A DNA stretch of 64,000 nucleotides from Physcomitrium patens (taxonomy: Eukaryota > Streptophyta > Bryopsida > Funariales > Funariaceae), in assembly GCF_000002425.4 (NCBI RefSeq), contig NC_037270.1, positions 13,799,259 to 13,863,258 on the forward strand. Direction: 5' to 3'. The notes beneath the pieces were generated by a model that saw only the letters and a program-made list of their open reading frames with translations, had not been told where the DNA came from and did not search any database. Shown here piece by piece: positions 24,301 through 35,873 of this stretch. The stretch's first letter is position 1; the number at the start of each line of letters is the position of its first letter. Position numbers and translations under genes: made by a program.

Positions 24301-24940
24301 AGAGTAGAGATTACACTTTATTTATAAAAATTCACTAAATAGATGTCACTTCAAATTTCTCTATAAAAAAAAAATATTATCTATCTCATCAATGTATATA
24401 TGTATTATATATTCTTATTAATTATACAAATATAAATTAGTGAAATCAAGTGAATACAATATGTTTATCCAAAATACTACAATAGAAGTTTTTCAAAAAT
24501 GGCATTTTTGTGAAACCAAATAACTAGGATTTAGTACTTGATATTTCTAAGATGATTTCAAATATTAAATCTAAAATATTTCCATTTGAACTTTCTTAAT
24601 CCCTAGTATTTAGATGGTGTGGTATGGAGCCAAAGAAGAAGAGAGCTAATCAAGTGACACAATTTTTTATATTTGACACAATTTTCTATATTTGATCCCC
24701 TTCTTTTGATATTATGATTTCAAAATCACCCACCTACTGAGATGAGTGATTTGATGAAATATCAAATAATATTATGAAATATTATGGGATACTTTGAGCA
24801 AATATCATGGGAGAAATATCACCTGAAAAGAATGATTCAAGAAGTACCGCAGTTAATTTTTATATATTTACTTATAGTACTTCAAAAGTACATCTTATTC
24901 ATAAATGCAACGCTGATTGCTGCGATTTGTAGTCTTCATT
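24301..24940. other. AT-rich DNA left of the GC island
   Basis: No domain recognised on either strand. It may contain more decayed TE-E RNase H sequence on the minus strand, but I could not support a match. Confidence 0.35.
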
Positions 24941-25079
24941 TGAGCCACTATGTATACTGGAAGAGTGAATCTGGCGGATTGCCATCACGATCCGAACCTT
25001 GGAAACTGCACAGTCGTGCCGACCTTGTGCAAGCGCTTGTACAATGTGTACACAAACACGTGAGCCGACAATTGCATGG

Positions 25080-25260
25080 AAGAATTGTATCTACAAATGA
25101 CAACTATATGGAAGAACTGTATCTACAAACGACAACTATATGGAAGAACTGTATCTACAAACGACAACTATATGGAAGAACTGTATCTACAAACGACAAC
25201 TATATGGAAGAACTGTATCTACAAATGACAACTATATGGAAGAACTGTATCTACAAATGA
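25080..25260 (+). repeat. 32-bp tandem repeat, about 5.7 copies
   Basis: Five full units start at 25,080, 25,112, 25,144, 25,176 and 25,208, with a 21-base partial from 25,240. Units differ only at an A[AC/AT]TG and an AAA[C/T]GACA position. A weaker half unit precedes at about 25,066. Since 32 is not a multiple of 3, each successive unit is read in a different frame, and the units contain no stop on the plus strand. A long frame therefore runs through the array with a 32-residue super-period. Confidence 0.95.
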
Positions 25261-26295
25261 ACTCATCCAACGACGGTGCCATGAACCAGCACCGACAGCA
25301 GCAAACAATGGGCTTCAACCAGTCTCAAACAAGAGACTTTCATTCTTTCCTTCTCGGTCTCCTCACAAGAAGTGGCACACCTCCGCCACCCACCGCTTCT
25401 GACATGTTCATCGTCATCGTTTCTGACCACCGCCTCCCACGGACTCGGCGCATACCACGTCCTGCACACACGCAACGAATCAGCAATGAAACAGTTATCA
25501 CTCTCTCTCCAGAAGCTGGCTGTGCTCAGCGCTACGGTGCGGCTAGTTGCCGAAGGTGGTTACCGAGCTCCAGAATCCCAGCTAGACCATGCTTGCTTAT
25601 GCCTCACACCTCCATTTCATGACCTTACAGCTTCAAATCCCAAGAATTGCATGATAGCGAGCATGATGACCCATGGCTTACTTATAGTGTTGGATCCCGG
25701 CTGGAACGAGGAGGTCCGACCCAAGCGCATCTTCGGTTTCCAGGTCTGCGTTCACAATGCCACAGAAGAGGTAACCTGTCAGGGATTTGTTCTTTGGTGA
25801 TGCAAGCTGTATCTGGCATCCTGTCAACTAGATATTTCAAAACCAAAACCGAGCCCCCACACGTACTCACCCCATCCGGAAGTTCTCGATCCACCTGAAA
25901 CGGAGGCTCCTTTTTAGTAGGGTAATCGAAAAACTGCAAATGGGCATGATGAAGGTGAGTTGGAAACTTGAAGGATCGTGTTAGGAACTGCTGTCCTGAT
26001 TCAGAAGAGCGAAAACATAAGATTGTCACTATAACGATACTCTCATTCACGGTCCAATTCTCATTGTGGATTCACATCGAAACAGCTCCACTCACATCAT
26101 TGAGGTCAGTCATGGTGAATCAAATAGCTCCCTGGGAGGATCAGAAGTTTCACTTCGGAGCAGGCCCCGGTCGATCGTCCAGCTTCACAAAGGACGCACA
26201 ATGCTTAGAGAGTCTGGCAGGTTGTCGTAACACTGCCAAGCGAATGCAACTTATATGCATGTAGAGACAGTGATTGGCTCAGCGCAAGTCAAGCA

Positions 26296-26405
26296 CAAAC
26301 TACGCACACTGTGCCCGGCAGACATGTTTGTGCATTGAAAACTTTGGTGGCAAACTACGCACACTGTGCCCGGCAGACATGTTTGTCGATTAAAAACTTT
26401 GGTGG
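26296..26405 (+). repeat. 55-bp tandem duplication
   Basis: Two adjacent 55-bp units (26,296-26,350 and 26,351-26,405), each from CAAACTACGC to TTTGGTGG, differ at only a few bases near their centre. Near identity shows a recent duplication within the GC island. Confidence 0.95.
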
Positions 26406-27151
26406 CAGACGTCGCCAAGCAATGGCGATGGCGTGGCGGCCTTCCTCAGTTTGTGAGACGCGCTTGCTATTCTCTTCCAGTTGCGAATGTTCACAACAAT
26501 CGTACTCAAGTGGTGGCGTCAACATTTTAATGTTATGGCCTGCCTCCACAGCATTGGAAGTTGTTGAGAACTGCAGGTTGCAGTTGCAGACACGACCAGA
26601 ATGCCGGCGAGATTCTCATTCGGTTTGCGCACAACTGGAGATGAACCATGCTTCGAGAGGTAGTGGTGCCTCACCACCTCACCTACAACGACAGCGTGTT
26701 TGTGTGAACGTCTCGCTTGTTGTCCGGCAAGCTACCTGGGTGCCGTGAACCCCCATCAATTCTCTCACATCATCTTCGAAACTTTCATCGTCGCTTGATG
26801 GGTGGCAAATCTGGCAATCCAAGCACAGACACTATTGACCGACAGCTAACTTTCACACACGATTCTCTGAATTTCCCACCAACATGTTTTGTATTAAATG
26901 GTCCGGTTGGGTCCTTCATGGATATCAGGCGATCTGGAGGCATCAGAACCGCTTGGCATGGAGGATTCATGCCAGATGCTCCGCAAATGCAGAGAATCAA
27001 TGGGACTGCAGCGTTCGTCGGTGCTTCCACCCGTCTGAGCATCCAGGAGATTGTCTGTGTGTCTGGAGCACATGAGCGGTGGGACAATGGAATTCCACCA
27101 TAAGTTGAGTTGTCAACTTTTGGCCCACAAATTTCGAACCTGTTGTATGTG

Positions 27152-27536
27152 TATATTCTAGGGTAATTTTCATATATATCCTTCAAATATCCTGAAATGT
27201 TAAAAATACCCCTACATTCTTGACAATAGCAAATGTATCTCTCGCATTTCTGACAGTAGCAAATGTACAAGGGGTAGTGATACCTTATCATATATGAGGG
27301 GTACATTTTCTATTGTCAAAAATACAAGTGGAAATTATATATATATATATACACATATCCCTCAAATATCTTAAAATATCAAGAATGTCCCTGCATTCTT
27401 AATAATAGAAAATGTACCCATTGTATATGACAAGATATTACCACAAGGGATACATTTGCTATTATAAAAAATGTAGAAATATTCTTGATATTTCATGATA
27501 TTTAAGAGGTATATATGAAAATTTTCCTATATTCTA
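27152..27536. mobile_element. Foldback MITE with 9-bp target duplication (Mutator-like)
   Basis: The element 27,161-27,527 (367 bp) starts GGGTAATTTTCATATATA and ends with the near-complement TATATATGAAAATTTTCC. It is flanked by the perfect 9-bp direct repeat TATATTCTA (27,152-27,160 and 27,528-27,536). The terminal inverted repeats extend inward for at least 80 bp with scattered mismatches. Further internal copies of the same words near 27,290 and 27,345 give a foldback structure. It has no coding capacity. A 9-bp duplication with long terminal inverted repeats is typical of Mutator-like elements, so I class it as a MULE-type MITE. Confidence 0.85.
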
Positions 27537-28752
27537 TGCACTCTAGTGAAACCAAATATATATCCATTGAGGTGAGGGCTTTTTAGAGCTCTTTAAATCA
27601 CCACTTTTCATTGTTTCTTGTGGATCTTCTTGGGAGTTTTTTTTTTTTTTTTTTTTTTTTTTGTTAATCCATGGATTTTGTATTCTTTGCTGGCTGTATT
27701 CCTTGTTGCAGCTTCGTTCTTGACATAATATTAATCGATCAATTATTGTTTGTAACAAAGCACTGTTTGTTGTAGCTTATGTTGGATAATTTCTTAGATA
27801 TTTTTTGGTCCCTTCTTTTTGATAAGAGAGTGTAAGTATTTCCTTTTATTGTGTTTTTACCAACTTTGCATTCTCTTCTCAAATTTGTTTCATGTTTAAC
27901 TATTTATATATGATTAATAACAAATTGTTATATAATTTATAAGCATCCTGGAATATTTTTCTATTTTGTATTTGGTGTTGAATGTAATATTGGTCCATTG
28001 AAGGATGTATTGTGCATACACATAATAGTAATTTGATGATGTATGTGATCTGATCTTGAAAACTTTATTTTAAAAAGAGAATTTTTGGTTCTATTTGAAT
28101 AAAGAATTTTTGGGTGTTTAAAAATATATTTTGTACCATAAAAATAAAAGTATCAGTGAAAGATATGTTTAAAAGAATGGCCAAACCTATTAAAAGATTT
28201 AGCACCATGTAAAATTACACTGATAATATCATGTATAATATTTAATATATATTTTTAGAGTTATTTGACTAAATAAGAAAGTTTCAGCAAATTTCTGTAA
28301 TGCAATACAAACATGGTAAATACTTATCATGGTTTTTAGATATAATATTTAATTATAAAATTTAATATAAAAAATAACAAGAAATGTGTTAGTAAATTAA
28401 GATAAAAGTGCCCAAACAAAACTACAATGACTTGTTGAAATATTTCAACATAAATCTGAATGTAATATTTTTGAAAAGACAATCTTAGCACACAATAATA
28501 TTTGTAGCAAAAATTCCTTTATCAAAATAGAAAAAAGAAATTAAATTATTTTTTTTAGAAAATTATTATTTGAGATCTTTTAAATTTATTACTAAATACC
28601 AAAGAAGATATAATTATTTGTTTAATTTTTAATTTTTTTTAATAATATTCTAGTTTCTTTCTTAATATATATTTTTTATTTTTATCAAAAAAAGAATTCA
28701 TCTTAAATCATATTAGAATAAACTAATTTTCAATTAGATAATAGAATTGATT
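27537..28752. other. AT-rich DNA, no gene seen
   Basis: Nothing recognisable. A 26-base T run occupies 27,637-27,662. It ends at the 3' LTR of the minus-strand copia element. Confidence 0.5.
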
Positions 28753-29020
28753 TGTATCAAGAATGATTTAGAGAGAGACATAAGAGTAGCTAGAAATAAT
28801 GTGCACTTATACACAAAACACACATACAGAAGAAAGTATATAGAAAAAGAAAGATCTTCTAAAAAAAATTATATATTGATGTAGTTGTCTCACTTGTATA
28901 GAAAGATAAAGAGGAGAAGATAAGTAGTTTTTCTCCATTACATCTAAATACTATAGCTATAGTATTTATTCTAACTATAATAAATATTATGGAGAGCATT
29001 GGCTATATTTAATGCTCTCA
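28753..29020 (-). repeat. 3' LTR of the minus-strand copia element
   Basis: Matches 34,564-34,835 along its length, including the AAATACTATAGCTATAGTATTTA segment, which is itself palindromic around AGCT. In minus orientation it starts TGAGAGCATTAAATA. The two LTRs differ at many sites, so the insertion is old. Confidence 0.85.
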
Positions 29021-29099
29021 ATACTCCTCCTCGCTTGTCATAATATTTATATAATATAAAATTTACATATAATTATTTTCTATACTTTTTTCTAATCTT

Positions 29100-31350
29100 G
29101 CATGATCAACAACTATTGCTTCATTAAAACTTTATCTAAAACAATCTTATTGTATTTAAGGACAAAAACCATAAATGAAAGAAAAAAAATACATCATTTT
29201 TCTTAATTATTTAAAGAATTCATCAACTTTCTTACTCAACAAAAGCAAGTCGCTTCATGCCAATATCATAAGTGAGTCAACAATGGTTGTACAAAGAAAG
29301 AGATTTGGTAAAGAGATCAATAAGATTATTTATAGATTCATTTTTTTTTTATTTTAAGTGCTTGATTAATAACCAAATCATGGATATAACCAAAATATTT
29401 TGGATAAATATGCTTTGTCTTGTCACTTTTAATGAAACCAACTTGTATTTGTGCAACACTAGCACAATTGTCTTTATGCAAAGTAGTTGGAGAATCATCA
29501 TATGAAAGTCCACAAGTTGTTTGAATGAGTTTATCAATTGATTACAACCAAATACATTCCCGAGATGCTTCATGTAAGGCAATAATTTTTGTGTGGTTGG
29601 ATGAAATTGCAATTATAGTTTATTTCACTAATTTCCATGATATTGTAGCTTCATGTCTTAGGAATATATAGCTTGTTTGAGATTTAGCTATTGTAATATC
29701 AGATCTATATCTTGCATCACAATATTCAATGAATTTTAGATTTATAGATCGTGTATAATATACTTTTAAGTCTTTAATGTCTTTTAAATAATATTATTAA
29801 TATTTAATATCATTTCAATGTTGTGGTATTGAACGTGTATTATATCTTATAAGAACACTAACTATAAATATAATATCTAGTCTTATAAATGTGGCTAAAT
29901 ATAAAAGTACTCTAACTGCTAGAAGGTATAGATACTGATCTTTTAATATTTTTTTCTTCTCTTTCTTTAAATGGTATGGATTGTCACCATCACAACCACA
30001 TACAATCATTGGTATTGACAATAGATAAGCATCAATCATATTGAATCTTTGTAAGATTTTTCTAATATATATTAATAAATAGAAAAAATGCTACCATCTA
30101 TAACATGCTTAATTTAATGATCAATACAAAAAGTTATTTTTTCTAGCATTTTCATCTCAAACTCACAGATAGGTAGGTTAATAGCTACAATACATGCAAA
30201 TCTAGTACCTATTAGATTAAAATCATCAACATATATAACAATGATGAAAAAATCAATTTCATCTTATTTGATAAAAAAATAAGGAATTAATGGATTACTT
30301 ATAAACTTATTTTTAATTAAATAATCTTAAAGATGTTGATATCACATATATCCAGATTATTTTAGACTATACATGGTCTTGTATAATTTAATATCATGAT
30401 ATTATCTTGGAGTAGGTGTATTTAGATTTTCTATTTTCAAACTAGGTAGAACTTTCATATAGATATCTATATTAAGAGAATCATACAAATATGTAGTTAT
30501 CACATCTATGAGACATTTTTCAAGAGTAGCATGGATTACCATTCTAATAATATATTAAAATGTTATTGAATCCATGACTAAAGAATATGTGAATTCATAA
30601 TCAATATCAAATTGTTAGATAAATCTTTAGGTAATAAGATGAGCTTTATAGTAGATTATTTGACCTTTAGGATTATACTTGCATACTAATACTATCTTAT
30701 ATTCCATAAGGCAATATGTAAGAGTGTCTACAATTGGACCAAAGACTTTTTTCTTATGCAAAGAGATATCTTCTTCCTTAATAATATTTTTCTATTTTAA
30801 GAAGTCAGAGCAATGCATCATTTCTTTGATGGTTTGAGGTTCAAAATCTTCTGCTTCATAAAAAAGAGGTTTTGCAATCATGGATACAAATGATTTATTT
30901 ATTGTAATAAATGGTCTATTGTTTGCAACACAATATAGAATAGATAATTTTGTACTCAACTTTGTTTTATTTCTCCTAATATTAAGACTTTTTTATTACA
31001 TGAAGTAAAAATATAATTTTTATGGATATATCATTATTAATTGATGGTTTCATAGGTTTAGTAGGAATTTCCATAGAAACAATATCAAAATTAGTGCATG
31101 TTATAGTCTTCTTTTTACGTAGTTGTTTATCTGGTCTACAAGTCTTTTTAGTTTTTGATGTTATAATCTGAGGTATATTAATTAGTGGTATTGCAATTTG
31201 AGCATGTGCATCGTTAGCCTTATTAATGGAAATTCTTGTAACTCAAGGCACATCATTGAAACCATTAGGTGTTTCATCTGCAATCTGTATTAGATACAAA
31301 ATCTTGGCAACTTTAGTTTCAGCCAAAGATGTTCTAAGATCAAGATTCAT
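29100..31350 (-). pseudogene. Copia RT and RNase H (minus strand)
   Basis: From right to left: an RT entry segment (KKKVFGPIVDTLTYC-like) near 30,760, the intact catalytic box YVDD at 30,222-30,233, then LLYLATFIRLDIIFIV (30,039-29,815), the copia segment before RNase H. The RNase H end follows near 29,612-29,350. The Asp pair of RT survives while the flanking frame has many stops. Function in a live element: cDNA synthesis. This copy is a pseudogene. Confidence 0.8.
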
Positions 31351-31379
31351 TGTAAATTTTTTTGGTACTCCAAATAAAA

Positions 31380-32560
31380 ATATTATATTTTTTTATTAAT
31401 TAGATATTCTTCCTTAAAAAGATGGAAATATATTCATTTATTTTCAGATTTATTTATATTGATTATAGTATTTAAATTATATAGTATTTAGATATTTAGT
31501 ATAAAACTTAAGGAGAAGATTGGAACTCAAAGATGAAGATTCAAACCTCTAAGAAACTAATTTTGAGGGATGAAAGTTAGGTATGGATGGACGAAGATAA
31601 AAGATAAAGATCTTTATCTCTATTGGTTGAAGGCCATACCTAATAGGCATTTAGCAAGCTATCTACGACCATAATAAGGATTTCGGCAACTTTAGAAGGA
31701 GCATTTGAGAATCAAGAGGAAGGATTCTAAGATTTAAGATTTGGACTAAAATTTTTGTACAAATTTTAAAGGATTTGAAATTAAGATAATGAAGTTATCA
31801 CCATTTGAAGTTAAGGTATCTTTTTAAGATATAATGTTGTTATTTTGAAGATACAAGGAGTTTTATGATAGATTTTGAAGTTTAAAAGATACAACCATAA
31901 GTATGATTTTAAGATCTATATCTTTTATTAAAGAATTTTTGTATTTAGAGTTTGTATAAAGAAATTATAGAGCATTGAAGATAGCAAATATAATTCAAAG
32001 GCAATAAGTGAGTCATTTTGTTGATAGTAATGGCTGGAACCATATCTTGAATTTTCTGATGAATTTTTGGCTCAAAATTTCTAAAAATGTAAGTTATTAT
32101 GTTAAAAAGCTATATGTCAAAATTTTATAATATTTCAATACTTAGTTTTTAAGATATGAAGAAAATTACACATGAATATATGTAAGCAAGGGTTTGAAGC
32201 TACTATTAGGATTTTGATGGTATCTCAAGATCTATAATAGATTTTTAGTTGAAATTTGTTGTAGTAGTTTTTAAAAGTACATTAGTACTTTATATAAAAT
32301 TTTGATTTGTTTGAGTAATCCAATCATAAGATAAGAGTTGTTGAAGTTTGGAAAAAATTCACTTTAAGGATATACAAGGTTTTATAATATTTTATCATAT
32401 TTTTGGTGATTTTTGGTACTTAGGACTTATTTATTGATGTAATTTTCTTTATAGGAATAATTTTATATATAAACTCAATATTTTTTTAATTTTAAGGCTT
32501 AGTTGAGCAATCAGTGATAGCCAAAAGTCTAGTGCTTTTTTAAGATAAATTCTCTCTATC
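31380..32560. repeat. Non-coding insertion within copia pol
   Basis: The copia reading frame is lost between the integrase core (about 32,780) and the RT entry (about 31,350). The intervening text has no domain and resembles LTR-type sequence elsewhere in the window. No terminal TG/CA pair with a target duplication could be fixed, so it may be a solo LTR or simply a badly decayed stretch. Confidence 0.35.
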
Positions 32561-32769
32561 TTAACAATTCTTTATAATAACTCTATACATCTATTTTGAG
32601 TATGTTCATATGGAACATAATATGTCAAATCAATCCTTATTGCAATACAATAGTCTTTAAAATATTTTGATGTAAATTCTTTAACATTATCTATACGTAA
32701 TTTTTTGATAGAATAATCAAGAAAATATGCCCAAAATTAAATAAGCATAGGTATTAGATTGATAAACAC

Positions 32770-33376
32770 CATATTTCACATTAATAATAATGAAACATGT
32801 GATTTTTTTTTTGATGCATCAACAAAGACAAAAAAATAACAAAATGGTCTAAATATTAGATTAATAGGACTACAAATGTCACCATGCAATGTTTCAAGCA
32901 TTAATGGTAATTCTTGTGGGAGTTTCCAAATTGAAGGCAAAGCAATTATCTTGCCTTCCATACATGCACGACATAATTTCATAGAATTTGTATCTGTAGA
33001 TTTTAAATTATGCCTAGTAATATAATGAATTATTTTTTAAAATAATAAAGATCTTAGATATTCCAATCGTCTATGCTAGAGAGAAATGCAATTCTTTGTG
33101 ATAGATGATACAAAATTAAATTTAATGGAAGGCCGGATTGCAATTTGATATAATTGCTTTTTCAATAATTTTATGATTTTGTGTAAGAATCAAAATCTCT
33201 TGCTTATCTAGAATGGCAGTTGAGAGGTGATAATCATTGGCACACACAACTTGATAGTTAATTAGATTTTGGGATGCTGAAGGTGCAAACATTGCATGTT
33301 TATATTTTATGATGGAGCCCCTAAGCAATTTTACCATTGTTGTTTCTTCTTGAAAATGAAATGCATTTGTCATCAA
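32770..33376 (-). pseudogene. Copia pre-integrase and integrase start (minus strand)
   Basis: The 84-residue frame 33,376-33,122 matches the protease/pre-integrase stretch of copia Pol in style (FAPSASQNLINY). At 32,982-32,776 the sequence LCRACMEGK supplies the C-x2-C of the integrase zinc site, followed by LHGDICSP with the first catalytic Asp and VFVDASKK. The rest of the core is lost at the 31,380-32,560 interruption. Confidence 0.75.
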
Positions 33377-33589
33377 ATTTCTAATTTTCCAAATTAAAGA
33401 TCTTTCAATAAAAAATCATCTATCTTTTATGATAGTATGTGTTGTTGCAAAATCAATAAGTGCATCATTTGACTCATCATTAGAAGTTTTGTCATTCATT
33501 TAAACTTCTAAATCATCAATATCAATTAAATCCATCAACGCATCTATGGTATGAATTTTATGAGCCTTAGTTCAAAGTTTCTTATTTTT

Positions 33590-33805
33590 TTAGAATATTT
33601 TAACAAAGTATTTTGAAATATAGCACATGTGTACTAAATATCCAATTATGCCACATTTATGGCAAGAATATATTGTTGATTTTTGTTTTTTATTATAAAT
33701 AGTAATAGAACATTTATTCTTTCCATATGAGCAGAAATGGTCATGACCATGATTGCCTTGGTGCTTATGAGCACCTTTTCCATATTTATATAATTTTTTT
33801 CTCAA
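33590..33805 (-). pseudogene. Copia gag zinc knuckle region (minus strand)
   Basis: A 71-residue frame ends with CHKCGIIGYLVHMC. This is the C-x2-C-x4-H-x4-C knuckle with His replaced by Tyr, as a single C-to-T change would give. The preceding residues are basic and His-rich. It sits upstream (minus sense) of the pre-integrase region, as expected for gag. Confidence 0.7.
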
Positions 33806-34563
33806 ACTATGAAATATTAAGTGTATGAGATTCTAGAACTATGGTTCCAATAGGATGAACTTTCATATTATGCAAAAGTAATTCATTTTGTTTCTCTACA
33901 AGAAGTAGATAGGATATGAAATTAGAATGCCTTTGTAATTTCATATTCCTATGTTATTGTGCAAGTATAGCAAATAGAAAAAGAAATGTAAAGAGAATTT
34001 TTTCAATCATTATTTCTTTAGAGATGCTTTTTCTAGATAATTGTAGTTGTAAAAAAATACAATGTATTTCACTGATAAAAGCATTTAAATTTTGAAAATC
34101 CAAGACACATAAATGTGACTAATGATGAAGTGCATATAGAAGTTGAGGATATTAAAACATTCATTATAAATATATTTGTGAAAAAAATGCAAGATTAAGT
34201 AGAAAAAGTTGAATAAAATGTACCTCTAAATGTAAAGTCAAATAAAAAAATAAATTTTAACATTAAAAATATTAAAAATTTTGATTTTTTTTTTTTTTTT
34301 TCCCCCACAAAAATAAGGGTCTGCAATGGATTACGACAGCAATAGAAAATAGCAAATGGCAAATAGTGACATGGATAGTGATGGCGATGATGACAATAAC
34401 AACAATTGGATTGTAAAGGTAGGCAAGAAGAAGTAGTGCGCAGCAATAAGCAAGCAAGGTGATGTAGTGTAAAGAAAAAAATAAAAAAAAAAGATGAACG
34501 GCAAGGTATATTTAAGTTTTTAAGAATCCAAAGTAGTACACAGGAGCGGTCGTGCTGATAATA

Positions 34564-34835
34564 TGTTGAAAATATTTTAGAGAGAGATACAAGAGTAGCT
34601 AGAAGTAATATGCACACATACACAAAATATACACACATATAAGAGAGTATATAGAAAAAGACAAAGCTTTTAAACAAAACTATATATTGATGTAGTTGTC
34701 TCTCTTGTATAGAAAGAAAAAGAAGAGAAGATAAAGAGTTTCTTTCCACTATATTCTAAATACTATAGCTATAGTATTTACTATAACTATTATAAATATT
34801 ATAAAGAGCATCGGCTACATTAAATACTCTCAACA
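34564..34835 (-). repeat. 5' LTR of the minus-strand copia element
   Basis: In minus orientation it starts TGTTGAGAGTATTTAATG and ends near ATTTTCAACA, giving a 5-bp TGTTG/CAACA terminal inverted repeat. It matches the 3' LTR at 28,753-29,020. Confidence 0.85.
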
Positions 34836-35827
34836 GTTTGAAAAACCTATCAAATATCAAATTCAATCAAATACCAATAATAATGCCAATAAAAAATTGT
34901 ATCTTAAATTAAAGTATAAGAAAAATTTTAATTCTTTGAAATAGATTTTTTATTAATTAATATATATATTATAAAGTAGACCTATACAAAATTTGATGAT
35001 TTGAAATTGAAAGAAAAAATATAATCACTAGTATTTAAAAATAAAATTTCTATTTTTATTAGGTAAAAATATTTAAATTTTAGAGCATACATAATATTAT
35101 AATAAAATTTTAGATACAATCTCTTTGAGTCTATTTGCCAATAATCAATAGATATTTTTATATTTGCATTAATATCAAGTTTAAAGCATAAATTTGTTAT
35201 ATCAATTTAGCTTTTATTTTTATTATAATGATATATTAAAAAATAGATTGTGGCTCATACAATCAAAGATAACATTGAATTTTTATATAATCCAATTCAA
35301 CCATAATATATTTTCAATAGATTTTTACTTAAGATATTGAGCACATTGTTTTATATAATAGAATCTTAACAATAAGATAGTCTTTATGTCTTCATTTTTC
35401 ACAACCTCATCATACTAAATAAATATCATGTAATTTTTAATTTACATTATCTTCATTTAATTACAAAGATTACCTGATCTTTATATTTTTGTAAAATTAT
35501 ATTTTGGTATAAATTTTTATTGATTAAAATCACAAATATATTTTGATTTTTTAAATTTTATTTATTTAATTATTTACTTAACAATTTTTTTTCAAATTTT
35601 TTTTCAAAATACAATCTTAAAAATAATAAAAATAAAGAAAAATATAAAATAAATTATGAATAAATTTATATCTTTTTATAGAAGAAGAAGTAGCATAAAA
35701 TCATTATAATTATTCTATACAACTACTCAGTTCTTTTAGTAATATAATATTAATTATATATAAATCATAATTCTAATATTTTAAAAAATATTTGTAAAAA
35801 ATAATTTTATATGTATATAAATTTATG

Positions 35828-35873
<46 letters not shown>

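Larger units (their letters stand above)
24941..27151. other. GC-richer island, unidentified
   Basis: Composition changes sharply at about 24,940 and returns to AT-rich at about 27,110, where a MITE follows. CpG dinucleotides are common here, unlike in the flanks. Several overlapping frames of 60-170 codons are open on both strands (for example 25,372-25,800 and 26,717-27,103 on plus; 27,306-26,785 on minus), but none has a motif I recognise and none clearly dominates. Two tandem repeats lie inside (25,080-25,260 and 26,296-26,405). Candidates are a captured host-gene or UTR fragment, a young non-autonomous insertion, or a gene of unknown family. I cannot choose among these from sequence alone. 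Confidence 0.5.
28753..34835 (-). mobile_element. Ty1/copia retrotransposon, minus strand, with both LTRs
   Basis: Two matching ~270-bp LTRs flank the element: 3' LTR 28,753-29,020 and 5' LTR 34,564-34,835. Between them, reading leftward, are gag with a zinc knuckle, integrase, RT and RNase H, the Ty1/copia order. Just inside the 5' LTR the minus strand reads TATTATCAGCACGA, where a primer-binding site should be. About 1.2 kb of unrelated sequence (31,380-32,560) interrupts the pol region. The flanking bases do not form a clear target duplication. Many stops make the element inactive. Confidence 0.9.

Noticed and set aside
25080-25260. CRISPR-like array
   Set aside because: Units are contiguous 32-bp repeats without unique spacers, in a plant nuclear sequence.
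25372-27103. Plus-strand frames in the GC island as a protein-coding gene
   Set aside because: Several frames overlap on both strands with no motif and no clear start, splice or codon-use signal. I annotate the island without naming a gene.
34195-34749. Minus-strand frame of 184 codons at the copia 5' end
   Set aside because: It spans the 5' LTR and leader and is rich in Phe, Leu and Lys from low-complexity sequence; it has no domain.
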